DNA from: Dicyema japonicum
Taxonomy: Eukaryota > Dicyemida > Rhombozoa > Dicyemidae
Assembly: GCA_011109175.1 (NCBI GenBank)
Contig: RDEW01000026.1
Span: forward strand, 575,695-639,694
Length of the DNA: 64,000 nucleotides
Direction: 5' to 3'
Part shown: in pieces, positions 21,794-36,700 of the stretch
How positions within the stretch are numbered: position 1 is the first letter of the stretch
How the letters are laid out: each line of letters begins with the position of its first letter
Made by a program: the position numbers and the translations under genes
The notes under the pieces: model-generated
The model's input: the letters and a program-made list of their open reading frames with translations, nothing else
Told to the model about the DNA's origin: nothing
Database searches by the model: none

Positions 21794-24700
21794 CTTGAGC
21801 TATTAAATATAATTGTTAAATCTGCGATTCGGGATAGACTGAAAAAGGGCAAAATAGGACACAATTTGAAAAAAATGGTGTCAATTTGAGCAGATAGAGA
21901 AATATGAGATTCGGGATTGACTGAAGAAGTACCAACATTATCCGTCTAAATTTGAGAATTGGTGATAATTTGAGCTATTACTTTTATATTGATTATCTGC
22001 ATTCGGGGTTGAGTAAAGAAGTACCAACATAATCGGACACAATTTTAAATTTGTCACTTTATGCATTAGTCAAATTTGAGATTCGGGATGACTGAAGGAG
22101 TACCAACATTATCAGACACAATTTGCGAATTAGTCTTAATTAGAGCTATTATATATCTAAGTGTAGTCCATTCGCGATTCGGGATCTACAGAAGAAATAC
22201 CAACGTTATTTAATAAATGTCAGATTAGAGTTTTTAAAATATTAACTGTATACATTTGAGATTGATTATCTGCATTCGGGATTGAGTAAAGAAGTACCAA
22301 CATAGGACACAATTTGAAAAAATTGTTGTCAATTTGACAGTTAGTCAAATTTGAGATTCGGGATTGACTGAAGGAGTACCAACATTTCAGACACAATTTG
22401 CGAATTAGTCTTATTAGGAGCTATTATATATCTAATTGTAGTCCATTCGCGATTCGGGATCTACAGAAGTAGTACCAACGTTATTTAATAAATGTCATAG
22501 ATTAGAGTTTTTAAATATTAACTGTATATATTTGAGATTGATAATCTGCATTCGGGATTGAGTAAAGAAGTACCAACATAGGACACAATTTGAAAAAATG
22601 GTGTCAATTTGAGCAGTTAGTCAAATTTGAGATTCGGGATTGACTGAAGAGTACCAACATTCTCAGACACAATTTGCGAATTAGTCTTAATTAGAGCTAT
22701 TATATATCTAATTGTAGTCCATTCGCGATTCGGGATCTACAGAAGTAATACCAACGTTATTTAATAAATGTCATAGATTAGAGTTTTAAAATATTAACTG
22801 TATACATTTGAGATTGATAATCTGCATTCGGATTGAGTAAAGAAGTACCAACATAGGACACAATTTGAAAAAATGGTGTCAATTTGAGCAGTTAGTCAAA
22901 TTTGAGATTCGGGATTGACTGAAGGAGTACCAACATTCTCAGACACAATTTGCGAATTAGTCTTAATTAGAGCTATTATATATCTAATTGTAGTCCATTC
23001 GCGATTCGGGATCTACAGAAGTAATACCAACGTTATTTAATAAATGTCATAGATTAGAGTTTTTAAAATATTAACTGTATACATTTGAGATTGATAATCT
23101 GCATTCGGATTGAGTAAAGAAGTACCAACATAGGACACAATTTGAAAAAATGGTGTCAATTTGATCAGTTAGTCAAATTTGAGATTCGAGAATGACTGAA
23201 GAGTACCACATTATCCGTCTAAATTTGAGAATTGGTGATAATTTGAGCTATTACTTTTATATTGATATCTGCATTCGGGGTTGAGTAAAGAAGTACCAAC
23301 ATAATCGGACACAATTTCCAAATTTGTCTCACTTTATGCATTAGTCAAATTTGAGATTCGAGAATGACTGAAGAAGTACCAACATTATCAGACACAATTT
23401 GCGAATTAGTCTTAATTAGAGCTATTATTTATCTAATTGTAGTCCATTCGCGATTCGGGATCTACAGAAGAAGTACCAACGTTATTTAAATAAATGTCAG
23501 ATTAGAGTTTTTAAAATATTAACTGTATACATTTGAGATTGATTATCTGCATTCGGGATTGAGTAAAGAAGTACCAACATAATCGGACACAATTTCCAAA
23601 TTTGTCTCACTTTATGCAATTAGTCAAATTTGAGATTCGGGATTGACTGAAGAAGTACCAACATTATCAGACACAATTTGCGAATTAGTCTTAATTAGAG
23701 CTATTATTAATCTAACTGTAGTCCATTTCGCGATTCGGGATCTTACAGAAGTAGTACCAACGTTATTTAATAAATGTCATAATTTGAGTTCTTAATTAGA
23801 GCTATTATATATCTAATTGTAGGTCCATTCGCGATCGGATCTACAGAAGTAATACCAACGTTATTAATAAATGTCATAGATTTGAGTTCTTAATTAGAGC
23901 TATTATATATCTAATGTAGTCCATTCGCGATTCGGGATCTACAGAAGTAATACCAACGTTATTTAATAAATGTCAAAGATTTGAGTTTTTAAAATATTAA
24001 CTGTATACATTTGAGATTGATAATCTGCATTCGCGGATTGAGTAAAGAAGTACCAAAATAGGACACAATTTGAAAAAATGGTGTCAATTGATCAGTTAGT
24101 CAAATTTGAGATTCGAGAATGACTGAAGAAGTACCAACATTAGTCCGTCTAAATTTGAGAATTGGTGATAATTTGAGCTATTACTTTTATATTGATTATC
24201 TGCATTCGGGATTGAGTAAAGAAGTACCAAAATAATCGGATACAATTTCCAAATTTGTCTCACTTTATGCATTAGTCAAATTTTGAGATTCGAGATTGAC
24301 TGAAGAAGTACCAACATTATCAGACACAATTTGCGAATTAGTCTTAATTAGAGCTATTATATATCTAATTGTAGTCCATTCGCGATTCGGGATCTACAGA
24401 AGAAGTACCAACGTTATTTAATAAATGTCAGATTAGAGTTTTTAAAATATTAACTGTATACATTTGAGATTGATTATCTGCATTCGGATTGAGTAAAGAA
24501 GTACCCAACATAGGACACAATTTGAAAAAATGGTGTCAATTTGATCAGTTAGTCAAATTTGAGATTCGGGATTGACTGAAGGAGTACCAACATTCTCAGA
24601 CACAATTTGCGAATTAGTCTTAATTAGAGCTATTATATATCTAATTGTAGTCCATTCGCGATTCGGGATCTACAGAAGTAGTACCAACGTTATTTAATAA

Positions 24701-27700
24701 ATGTCAGATTAGAGTTTTTAAAAAATTAACTGTATACATTTGAGATTGATTATCTGCATTCGGATTGAGTAAAGAAGTACCAAATAATAGGAAACAATTT
24801 CCAAATTTGTTGTCATTATGCATTAGTCAAATTTGAGATTCGGGATTGACTGAAGAGTACCAACATTCTCAGACACAATTTTGCGAATTAGTCTTAATTA
24901 GAGCTATTATATATCTAATTGTAGTCCATTCGCGATTCGGGATCTACAGAAGTAGTACCAACGTTATTTAATAAATGTCAGATTAGAGTTTTTAAAATAT
25001 TAACTGTATACATTTGAGATTGATAATCTGCATTCGGGATTGAGTAAAGAAGTACCAAAATGTTCGGATACAATTTCCAAATTTGTCTCACTTTATGCAA
25101 TTAGTCAAATTTGAGATTCGGGATTGACTGAAGAAGTACCAACATTATCAGACACAATTTGCGAATTAGTCTTAATTAGAGCTATTATTTATCTAATTGT
25201 AGTCCAGTCGCGATTCGGGAAAAACAGAAGTAATACCTACGTTATTTAATAAATGTCATAGATTTGAGTTTCTTAATTAGAGCTATTATATATCTAATTG
25301 TAGTCCATTCGCGATTCGGGATCTACAGAAGTAATACCAACGTTATTTAATAAATGTCATAGATTAGAGTTCTTAATTAGAGCTATTATATATCTAATTG
25401 TAGTCCATTCGCGATTCGGGATCTACAGAAGTAATACCAACGTTATTTAATAAATGTCATTAGATTGAGTTTTTAAAATATTAACTGTATACATTTGAGA
25501 TTGATAATCTGCATTCGGATTGAGTAAAGAAGTACCAACATAGGACACAATTTGAAAAAATGGTGTCAATTTGATCAGTTAGTCAAATTTGAGATTCGAG
25601 AATGACTGAAGAGTACCAACATTATCAGACACAATTTGCGAATTAGTCTTAATTAGAGCTATTATATATCTAATTGTAGTCCATTCGCGATTCGGGATCT
25701 ACAGAAGTAGTACCAACGTTATTTGATAAATGTCAGATTAGAGTTTTTAAAATATTAACTGTATACATTTGAGATTGATTATCTGCATTCGAGCATTGAG
25801 TAAAGAAGTACCAAAATAATCGGAAACAATTTCCAAATTTGTCTCACTTTATGCAATTAGTCAAATTTGAGATTCGGGATTGACTGAAGAAGTACCAACA
25901 TTATCAGACACAATTTGCGAATTAGTCTTAATTAGAGCTATTATATATCTAATTGTAGTCCATTCGCGATTCGGGATCTACAGAAGTAGTACCAACGTTA
26001 TTTAATAAATGTCATAGATTTGAGTTCTTAATTAGAGCTATTATTTATCTAATTGTAGTCCATTCGCGATTCGGGATCTACAGAAGTAATACCAACGTTA
26101 TTTAATAAATGTCATAGATTAGAGTTTTTAAAATATTAACTGTATACATTTGAGATTGATTATCTGCATTCGGGATTGAGTAAAGAAGTACCAACATAGG
26201 ACACAATTTGAAAAAAATGGTGTCAATTTTGATCAGTTAGTCAAATTTGAGATTCGAGAATGACTGAAGAAGTACCAACATTATCAGACACAATTTGCGA
26301 ATTAGTCTTAATTAGAGCTATTATATATCTAATTGTAGTCCATTCGCGATTCGGGATCTACAGAAGTAGTACCAACGTTATTTAATAAATGTCAGATTAG
26401 AGTTTTTAAAATATTAACTGTATACATTTGAGATTGATTATCTGCATTCGGGATTGAGAAGAAGTACCAAAATAATCGGATACAATTTCCAAATTTGTCT
26501 CACTTTATGCAATTAGTCAAATTTGAGATTCGGGAATGACTGAAGAAGTACCAACATTATCAGACAACAATTTGCGAATTAGTCTTAATTAGAGCTATTA
26601 TATATCTAATTGTAGTCCATTCGCGATTCGGGATCTACAGAAGTAGTACCAACGTTATTTAATAAATGTCATAGATTTGAGTTCTTAATTAGAGCTATTA
26701 TATATCTAATTGTAGTCCATTCGCGATTCGGGATCTACAGAAGTAATACCAACGTTATTTAAATAAATGTCATAGATTTGAGTTCTTAATTAGAGCTATT
26801 ATATATCTAATTGTAGTCCATTCGCGATTCGGGATCTACAGAAGTAGTACCAACGTTATTTAATAAATGTCAGATTAGAGTTTTTAAAATATTAACTGTA
26901 TACATTTGAGATTGATTATCTGCATTCGGGATTGAGTAAAGAAGTACCAAATAATCGATACAATATCCAAATTTGTCTCACTTTATGCAATTAGTCAAAT
27001 TTGAGATTCGGGAATGACTGAAGAAGTACCAACATTTCAGACACAAATTGCGAATTAGTCTTAATTAGAGCTATTATATATCTAATTGTAGTCCATTCGC
27101 GATTCGGGATATACAGAAGTAGTACCTACGTTATTTAATAAATGTCATAGTTTAGAGTTTTTAAATATTAACTGTATACATTTGAGATTGATTATCTGCA
27201 TTCGGGATTGAGTAAAGAAGTACCAACATAGGACACAATTTGAAAAAATGGTGTCAATTTGATCAGTTAGTCAAATTTGAGATTCGGGATTGACTGAAGG
27301 AGTACCAACATTCTCAGACACAATTTGCGAATTAGTCTTAATTAGAGCTATTATTTATCTAATTGTAGTCCATTCGCGATTCGGGATCTACAGAAGTAAT
27401 ACCAACGTTATTTAATAAATGTCATAGATTAGAGTTTTTAAAATATTAACTGTATACATTTGAGATTGATTATCTGCATTCGGGATTGAGTAAAGAAGTA
27501 CCAACATAGGACACAATTTGAAAAAATGGTGTCAATTTGATCAGTTAGTCAAATTTGAGATTCGGGATTGACTGAAGAAGTACCAACATTATCCGTCTAA
27601 ATTTGAGAATTGGTGATAATTTGAGCTATTACTTTTATATTGATTATCTGCATTCGGGGTTGAGTAAAGAAGTACCAACATAATCGGACACAATTTCCAA

Positions 27701-30700
27701 ATTTGTCTCACTTTATGCATTAGTCAAATTTGAGATTCGAGAATGACTGAAGAAGTACCAACATTATCAGACACAATTTGCGAATTAGTCTTAATTAGAG
27801 CTATTATATATCTAATTGTAGTCCATTCGCGATTCGGGATCTACAGAAGTAGTACCAACGTTATTTAATAAATGTCAGATTAGAGTTTTTAAAATATTAA
27901 CTGTATACATTTGAGATGATTATCTGCATTCGGGATTGAGTAAAGAAGTACCAAAATAATCGGAAACAATTTCCAAATTTGTCTCACTTTATGCAATTAG
28001 TCAAATTTGAGATTCGGGATTGACTGAAGAAGTACCAACATTATCAGACACAATTTGCGAATTAGTCTTAATTAGAGCTATTATTAATCTAAGTGTAGTC
28101 CATTCGCGATTCGGGATCTACAGAAGTAGTACCAACGTTTTTAAATGTCATAGATTTGAGTTCTTAATTAGAGCTATTATATATCTAATTGTAGTCCATT
28201 CGCGATTCGGGATCTACAGAAGTAGTACCAACGTTATTTAATAAATGTCATAGATTTGAGTTCTTAATTAGAGCTATTATATATCTAATTGTAGTCCATT
28301 CGCGATTCGGGATCTACAGAAGTAATACCAACGTTATTTAATAAATGTCATAGATTAGAGTTTTTAAAATATTAACTGTATACATTTGAGATTGATAATC
28401 TGCATTCGGGATTGAGTAAAGAAGTACCAACATAGGACACAATTTGAAAAAATGGTGTCAATTTGAACAGTTAGTCAAATTTGAGATTCGGGATTGACTG
28501 AAGGAGTACCAACATTTCAGACACAATTTGCGAATTAGTCTTAATTAGAGCTATTATATATCTAATTGTAGTCCATTCGCGATTCGGGAACAACAGATGT
28601 AGTACCAACGTTATTTAATAAATGTCATAGATTAGATTTTTAAAATATTAACTGTATACATTTGAGATTGATAATCTGCATTCGGGATTGAGTAAAGAAG
28701 TACCAAATAATCGGATACAATTTCCAAATTTGTCTCACTTTATGCAATTAGTCAAATTTGAGATTCGGGATTGACTGAAGGAGTACCAACATTCTCAGAC
28801 ACAATTTGCGAATTAGTCTTAATTAGAGCTATTATTAATCTAAGTGTAGTCCATTCGCGATTCGGGATCTACAGAAGTAGTACCAACGTTATTTAATAAT
28901 GTCATAGATTTGAGTTCTTAATTAGAGCTATTATATATCTTTATTGTAGTCCATTCGCGATTCATGATCTACAGAAGTAATACCAACGTTATTTAATAAA
29001 TGTCATAGATTTGAGTTCTTAATTAGAGCTATTATATATCTAATTGTAGTCCATTCGCGATTCGGGATCTACAGAAGTAATACCAACGTTATTTAATAAA
29101 TGTCATAGATTAGAGTTTTTAAAATATTAACTGTATACATTTGAGATTGATAATCTGCATTCGGGATTGAGTAAAGAAGTACCAACATAGGACACAATTT
29201 GAAAAAATGGTGTCAATTTGACAGTTAGTCAAATTAGAGATTCGGGATTGACTGAAGGAGTACCAACATTTCAGATACAATTTGCGAATTAGTCTTAATT
29301 AGAGCTATTATATATCTAATTGTAGTCCATTCGCGATTCGGGATCTACAGAAGTAATACCAACGTTATTTAATAAATGTCATAGATTAGAGTTTTTAAAA
29401 TATTAACTGTATACATTTGAGATTGATAATCTGCATTCGGATTGAGTAAAGAAGTACCAACATAGGACACAATTTGAAAAAATGGTGTCAATTTGATCAG
29501 TTAGTCAAATTTGAGATTCGGGATTGACTGAAGGAGTACCAACATTCTCAGACACAATTGCGAATTAGTCTTAATTAGAGCTATTATATATCTAATTGTA
29601 GTCCATTCGCGATTCGGGATCTACAGAAGAAGTACCAACGTTATTTAATAAATGTCAGATTAGAGTTTTTAAAATATTAACTGTATACATTTGAGATTGA
29701 TTATCTGCATTCGGATTGAGTAAAGAAGTACCAAAATAATCGGATACAATTTCCAAATTTGTCTCACTTTATGCATTAGTCAAATTTGAGATTCGGATTG
29801 ACTAAAGAAGTACCACATTATCAGACACAATTGCGAATTAGTCTTAATTAAGCTATTATTAATCTAAGTGTATTCCATTCGCGATTCGGGATCTACAGAA
29901 AGTACCACGTTATTTAATAAATGCGATTAGTTTTAATTAGAGCTATTATATATCTAATTGTAGTCCATTCGCGATTCAAGATCTACAGAAGTAGTACCAA
30001 CGTTATTTAATAAATGTCATAGATTAGAGTTTTTAAAATATTAACTGTATACATTTGAGATTGATTATCTGCATTCGGGATTGAGTAAAGAAGTACCAAC
30101 ATTGGACACAATTTGAAAAAATGGCGTCAATTTGACAGTTAGTCAAATTTGAGATTCGGATTGACTGAAGAAGTACCAACATTATCAGACACAATTTGCG
30201 AATTAGTTTTAATTAGAGCTTTTATATATCTAAGTGAAGTCCATTTGCGATTCAAGATCTACAGAAGTAGTACCAACGTTATTTAATAAATGTCATAGAT
30301 TAGAGTTTTTAAAATATTAACTGTATACATTTGAGATTGATTATCTCCATTCGGATTGAGTAAAGAAGTACCAACATAGAACACAATTTGAAAAATGTGT
30401 TAATTAGAGCAGTTAGTCACATTTGAGATTCGGGATTGACTGAAGAGTACCAACATTATTAGACACAATTTGTGAATTAGTCCTAATTAGAGTTATTATA
30501 TATCTAATTGTAGTCCATTCGCGATTCGGAATCTACAGAAGTAAGTACCAACGTTATTTAATAAATGTCAGATTAGAGTTTTTAAAATATTAACTGTATT
30601 CATTTGAGATTGATTATCTGCATTCGGGATTGAGTAAAGATGTACCAACATTGGACACAATTTCCAAATTTGTCTCACTTTAATGCATTAGTCAAATTTG

Positions 30701-33700
30701 AGATTCGGGATTGACTGAAGAAGTACCAACATTATCAGACACAATTTGCGAATTAGTCTTAATTAGAGCTATTATATATCTAAGTGTAGTCCATTCGCGA
30801 TTCGGGATCTACAGAAGTAAGTACCAACGTTATTTAATAAATGTCATAGATTAGAGTTTTTAAAATATTAACTGTATACATTTGAGATTGATTATCTGCA
30901 TTCGGGATTGAGTAAAGAAGTACCAACATAGGACACAATTTGAAAAATGGTGTCAATTTGATCAGTTAGTCAAATTTGAGATTCGAGAATTGACTGAAGA
31001 AGTACCAACATTATCAGACACAATTTGCGAATTAGTCTTAATTAGAGCTATTATATATCTAATTGTAGTCCATTCGCGATTCGGGATCTACAGAAGTAGT
31101 ACCAACGTTATTTAATAAATGTCATAGATTTGAGTTTTTAAAATATTAACTGTATACATTTGAGATTGATAATCTGCATTCGGGATTGAGTAAAGAAGTA
31201 CCAACATATCGGACACAATTTCCAAATGGTGTCACTTTATGCATTAGTCAAATTTGAGATTCGGGATTGACTGAAGAAGTACCAACATTATCAGACACAA
31301 TTTGCGAATTAGTCTTAATTAGAGCTATTATATATCTAATTGTAGTCCATTCGCGATTCGGGATCTACAGAAGTAGTACAAACGTTATTTAATAAATGTG
31401 ATAGATTTGAGTTCTTAATTAGAGCTATTATATATCTAATTGTAGTCCATTCGCGATTCGGGATCTACAGAAGTAGTACCAACGTTATTTAATAAATGTG
31501 ATAGATTTGAGTTCTTAATTAGAGCTATTATATATCTAATTGTAGTCCATTCGCGATTCGGGATCTACAGAAGAATACCAACGTTATTTAATAAATGTCA
31601 TAGATATAGATTTTTAAAATATTAACTGTATACATTTGAGATTGATAATCTGCATTCGGGATTGAGTAAAGAAGTACCAACATAGGAACAATTTGAAAAA
31701 TGGTGTCAATTTGAACAGTTAGTCAAATTGAGATTCGAGAATGACTGAAGAAGTACCAACATTTCAGACACAATTTGCGAATTAGTCTTAATTAGAGCTA
31801 TTATATATCTAATTGTAGTCCATTCGCGATTCGGATCTACAGAAGTAATACCAACGTTATTTAATAAATGTCATAGATTAGAGTTTTTAAAATATTAACT
31901 GTATACATTTGAGATTGATAATCTGCATTCGGGATTGAGTAAAGAAGTACCAACATAGGACACAATTTGAAAAATGTGTCAATTTGAGCAGTTAGTCAAA
32001 TTTGAGATTCGGGATTGACTGAAGGAGTACCAACATTCTCAGACACAATTTGCGAATTAGTCTTAATTAGAGCTATTATATATCTAATTGTAGTCCATTC
32101 GCGATTCGGGATCTACAGAAGTAGTACCAACGTTATTTAATAAATGTCATAGATTAGAGTTTTTAAAATATTAACTGTATACATTTGAGATTGATTATTT
32201 GCATTCGGATTGAGTAAAGAATGACTGAAGAAGTACCAACATTATCAGACACAATTTGCGAATTAGTTTTAATTAGAGCTATTATTTATCTAATTGTAGT
32301 CCATTCGCGATTCAAGATCTACAGAAGTAGTACCAACGTTATTTAATAAATGTCATAGATTAGAGTTTTTAAAATATTAACTGTATACATTTGAGATGAT
32401 TATCTGCATTCGGGATTGAGTAAAGAAGTACCAACATAGGACACAATTTGAAAAAATCGTCATTTATCATTAGTCAAATTTGAGATTCGGATGACTGAAG
32501 AAGTACCAACATTATCAGACACAATTTGCGAATTAGTCTTAATTAGAGCTATTATATCTAATTGTAGTCCATTCGCGATTCGGGATCTACAGAAGTAGTA
32601 CCAACGTTATTTAATAAATGTCAGATTAGAGTTTTTAAAATATTAACTGTATACATTTGAGATTGATTATCTGCATTCGGGATTGAGTAAAGAAGTACCA
32701 AATAATCGGATACAATTTCCAAATTTGTCTCACTTTATGCAATTAGTCAAATTTGAGATTCGGGATTGACTGAAGGAGTACCAACATTCTCAGACACAAT
32801 TTGCGAATTAGTCTTAATTAGAGCTATTATATATCTAATTGTAGTCCATTCGCGATTCGGGAAAAACAGAAGTAGTACCAACGTTATTTAATAAATGTCA
32901 TAGATTAGATTTTTAATTTAACTATTATATATTTAATTGTAGTCCATTCGGCGATTCGGGATTACAGAAGAAGTACCAACGTTTTTAAAAATGTATAGAT
33001 TTGAAGTTCTTAATTAGAGCTATTATATATCTAATTGTAGTCCATTCGCGATTCGGGATCTACAGAAGTAATACCAACGTTATTTAATAAATGTCATAGA
33101 TTAGAGTTTTTAAAATATTAACTGTATACATTTGAGATTGATAATCTGCATTCGGGATTGAGTAAAGAAGTACCAACATAGGACACAATTTGAAAAATGG
33201 TGTCAATTTGAGCAGTTAGTCAAATTTGAGATTCGGGATTGACTGAAGAGTACCAACATTCTCAGACACAATTTGCGAATTAGTCTTAATTAGAGCTATT
33301 ATATCTAATTGTAGTCCTTTCGCGATTAGGGATCTACAGAAGTAATACCAACGTTATTTAATAAATGTCATAGATTAGAGTTTTTAAAATATTAACTGTA
33401 TACATTTGAGATTGATTATCTGCATTCGGGATTGAGTAAAGAAGTACCAACATAGGACACAATTTGAAAAAATGGTGTCAATTTGATCAGTTAGTCAAAT
33501 TTGAGATTCGGGATTGACTGAAGGAGTACCAACATTCTCAGACACAATTTGCGAATTAGTCTTAATTAGAGCTATTATTTATCTAAGTGTAGTCCTTTCG
33601 CGATTCGGGATCTACAGAAGTAAGTACCAACGTTATTTAATAAATGTCAGATTAGAGTTTTTTAAAATATTAACTGTATAAATTTGAGATTGATTAATCT

Positions 33701-36700
33701 GCATTCGGGATTGAGTAAAGAAGTACCAACATAAGGACACAATTTGAAAAAATGGTGTCAATTTGAGCAGTTAGTCAAATTTGAGATTCGGGATTGACTG
33801 AAGGAGTACCAACATTATCAGACACAATTTGCGAATTAGTCTTAATTAGAGCTATTATTTATCTAAGTGTAGTCCTTTCGCGATTCGGGATCTACAGAAG
33901 TAAGTACCAACGTTATTTAATAAATGTCATGATTAGAGTTTTTAAAATATTAACTGTATACATTTGAGATTGATATCTGCATTCGGGATTGAGTAAAGAA
34001 GTACCAACATAGGACACAATTTGAAAATGGTGTCAATTTGATCAGTTAGTCAAATTTGAGATTCGGGATTGACTGAAGGAGTACCAACATTCTCAGACAC
34101 AATTTGCGAATTAGTCTTAATTAGAGCTATTATATATCTAAGTGTAGTCCATTCGCGATTCGGGATCTACAGAAGAAGTACCAACGTTATTTAATAAATG
34201 TCAGATTAGAGTTTTTAAAATATTAACTGTATACATTTGAGATTGATTATCTGCATTCGGGATTGAGTAAAGAAGTACCAAATAATCGGAACAATTTCCA
34301 AATTTGTCTCACTTTATGCAATTAGTCAAATTTGAGATTCGAGATTGACTGAAGAAGTACCAACATTATCAGACACAATTTGCGAATTAGTCTTAATGTA
34401 GAGCTATTATTAATCTAATTGTAGTTCCATTCGCGATTCGGATCTACAGAATTAGTAGCAACATTTAATAAATGTCTAGATTTAGTCTTAATTAGAGCTA
34501 TTATATCTAATTGTAGTCCATTCGCGATTCGGGATCTACAGAAGTAGTACCAACGTTATTTAATAAATATGTCAGATTAGAGTTTTTAAAATATTAAACT
34601 GTATACATTTGAGATTGATTATCTGCATTCGGGATTGAGTAAAGAAGTACCAAATAATCGGACACAATTTCCAAATTTGTCTCATTTATGCAATTTAGTC
34701 AAATTTGAGATTCGGGATTGACTGAAGGAGTACCAACATTATCAGACACAATTTGCGAATTAGTCTTAATTAGAGCTATTATTATATCTAATTGTAGTCC
34801 ATTCGCGATTCGGGATCTACAGAAAGTACAAACGTTATTTAATAAATGTGATAGATTTGAGTTCTTAATTAGAGCTATTATATATCTAATTGTAGTCCAT
34901 TCGCGATTCGGGATCTACAGAAGTAGTACCAACGTTATTTAATAAATGTGATAGATTTGAGTTCTTAATTAGAGCTATTATATATCTAATTGTAGTCCAT
35001 TCGCGATTCGGGATCTACAGAAGTAGTACCAACGTTATTTAATAAATGTCAGATTAGAGTTTTAAATATTAACTGTATACATTTGAGATTGATATCTGCA
35101 TTCGGCATTGAGTAAAGAAGTACCAACATAGGACACAATTTAAAAATGTGTCAATTTGATCAGTTAGTCAAATTTGAGATTCGAGATTGACTGAAGAAGT
35201 ACCAACATTATCAGACACAATTTGCGAATTAGTCTTAATTAGAGCTATTATATATCTAATTGTAGTCCATTCGCGATTCGGGATCTACAGAAGAAGTACC
35301 AACGTTATTTAATAAATGTCAGATTAGAGTTTTTAAAATATTAACTGTATACATTTGAGATTGATTATCTGCATTCGGATTGAGTAAAGAAGTACCAACA
35401 TAGAACACAATTTGAAAATGGTGTCAATTTATCAGACACAATTTGCGAATTAGTCTTAATTAGAGCTATTATATATCTAATTGTAGTCCATTCGCGATTC
35501 GGGATCTACAGAAGAAGTACCAACGTTATTTAATAAATGTCAGATTAGAGTTTTTAAAATATTAACTGTATACATTTGAGATTGATTATCTGCATTCGGG
35601 GTTGAGTAAAGAAGTACCAACATAATCGGACACAATTTCCAAATTTGTCTCACTTTATGCATTAGTCAAATTTGAGATTCGAGAATGACTGAAGAAGTAC
35701 CAACATTATCAGACACAATTTGCGAATTAGTCTTAATTAGAGCTATTATATATCTAATTGTAGTCCATTCGCGATTCGGGATCTACAGAAGTACCAACGT
35801 TATTTAATAAATGTCAGATTAGAGTTTTTAAAATATTAACTGTATACATTTGAGATTGATATCTGCATTCGGGATTGAGTAAAGAAGTACCAACATAGGA
35901 CACAATTTGAAAAAATGGTGTCAATTTGATCAGTTAGTCAAATTTGAGATTCGGGATGACTGAAGGAGTACCAACATTATCAGACACAATTTGCGAATTA
36001 GTCTTAATTAGAGCTATTATTTATCTAAGTGTAGTCCATTCGCGATTCGGGATCTACAGAAGAAGTACCAACGTTATTTAATAAATGTCAGATTAGAGTT
36101 TTTAAAATATTAACTGTATACATTTGAGATTGATTATCTGCATTCGGATTGAGTAAAGAAGTACCAAATAATCGGAACAATTTCCAAATTTGTCTCACTT
36201 TATGCAATTAGTCAAATTTGAGATTCGGGATTGACTGAAGAGTACCAACATTATCAGACACAATTTGCGAATTAGTCTTAATTAGAGCTATTATTTATCT
36301 AATTGTAGTCCATTCGCGATTCGGGATCTACAGAAGTAATACCAACGTTATTTAATAAATGTCATAGATTTGAGTTCTTAATTAGAGCTATTATATATCT
36401 AATTGTAGTCCATTCGCGATTCGGGATCTACAGAAGTAATACCAACGTTATTTAATAAATGTCATAGATTTGAGTTCTTAATTAGAGCTATTATATATCT
36501 AATTGTAGTCCATTCGCGATTCGGGATCTACAGAAGTAAGTACCAACGTTATTTAATAAATGTCATAGATAGAGTTTTTAAAATATTAACTGTATACATT
36601 TGAGATTGATTATCTGCATTCGGGATTGAGTAAAGAAGTACCAACATAGGACACAATTTGAAAAAATGGTGTCAATTTGACAGTTAGTCAAATTTGAGAT

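Noticed and set aside
28020-34942. Open frames of 70-75 codons inside satellite 1 (28020-28241, 34718-34942)
   Set aside because: They are translations of the repeat itself, repeat the same peptide, and break in neighbouring units.
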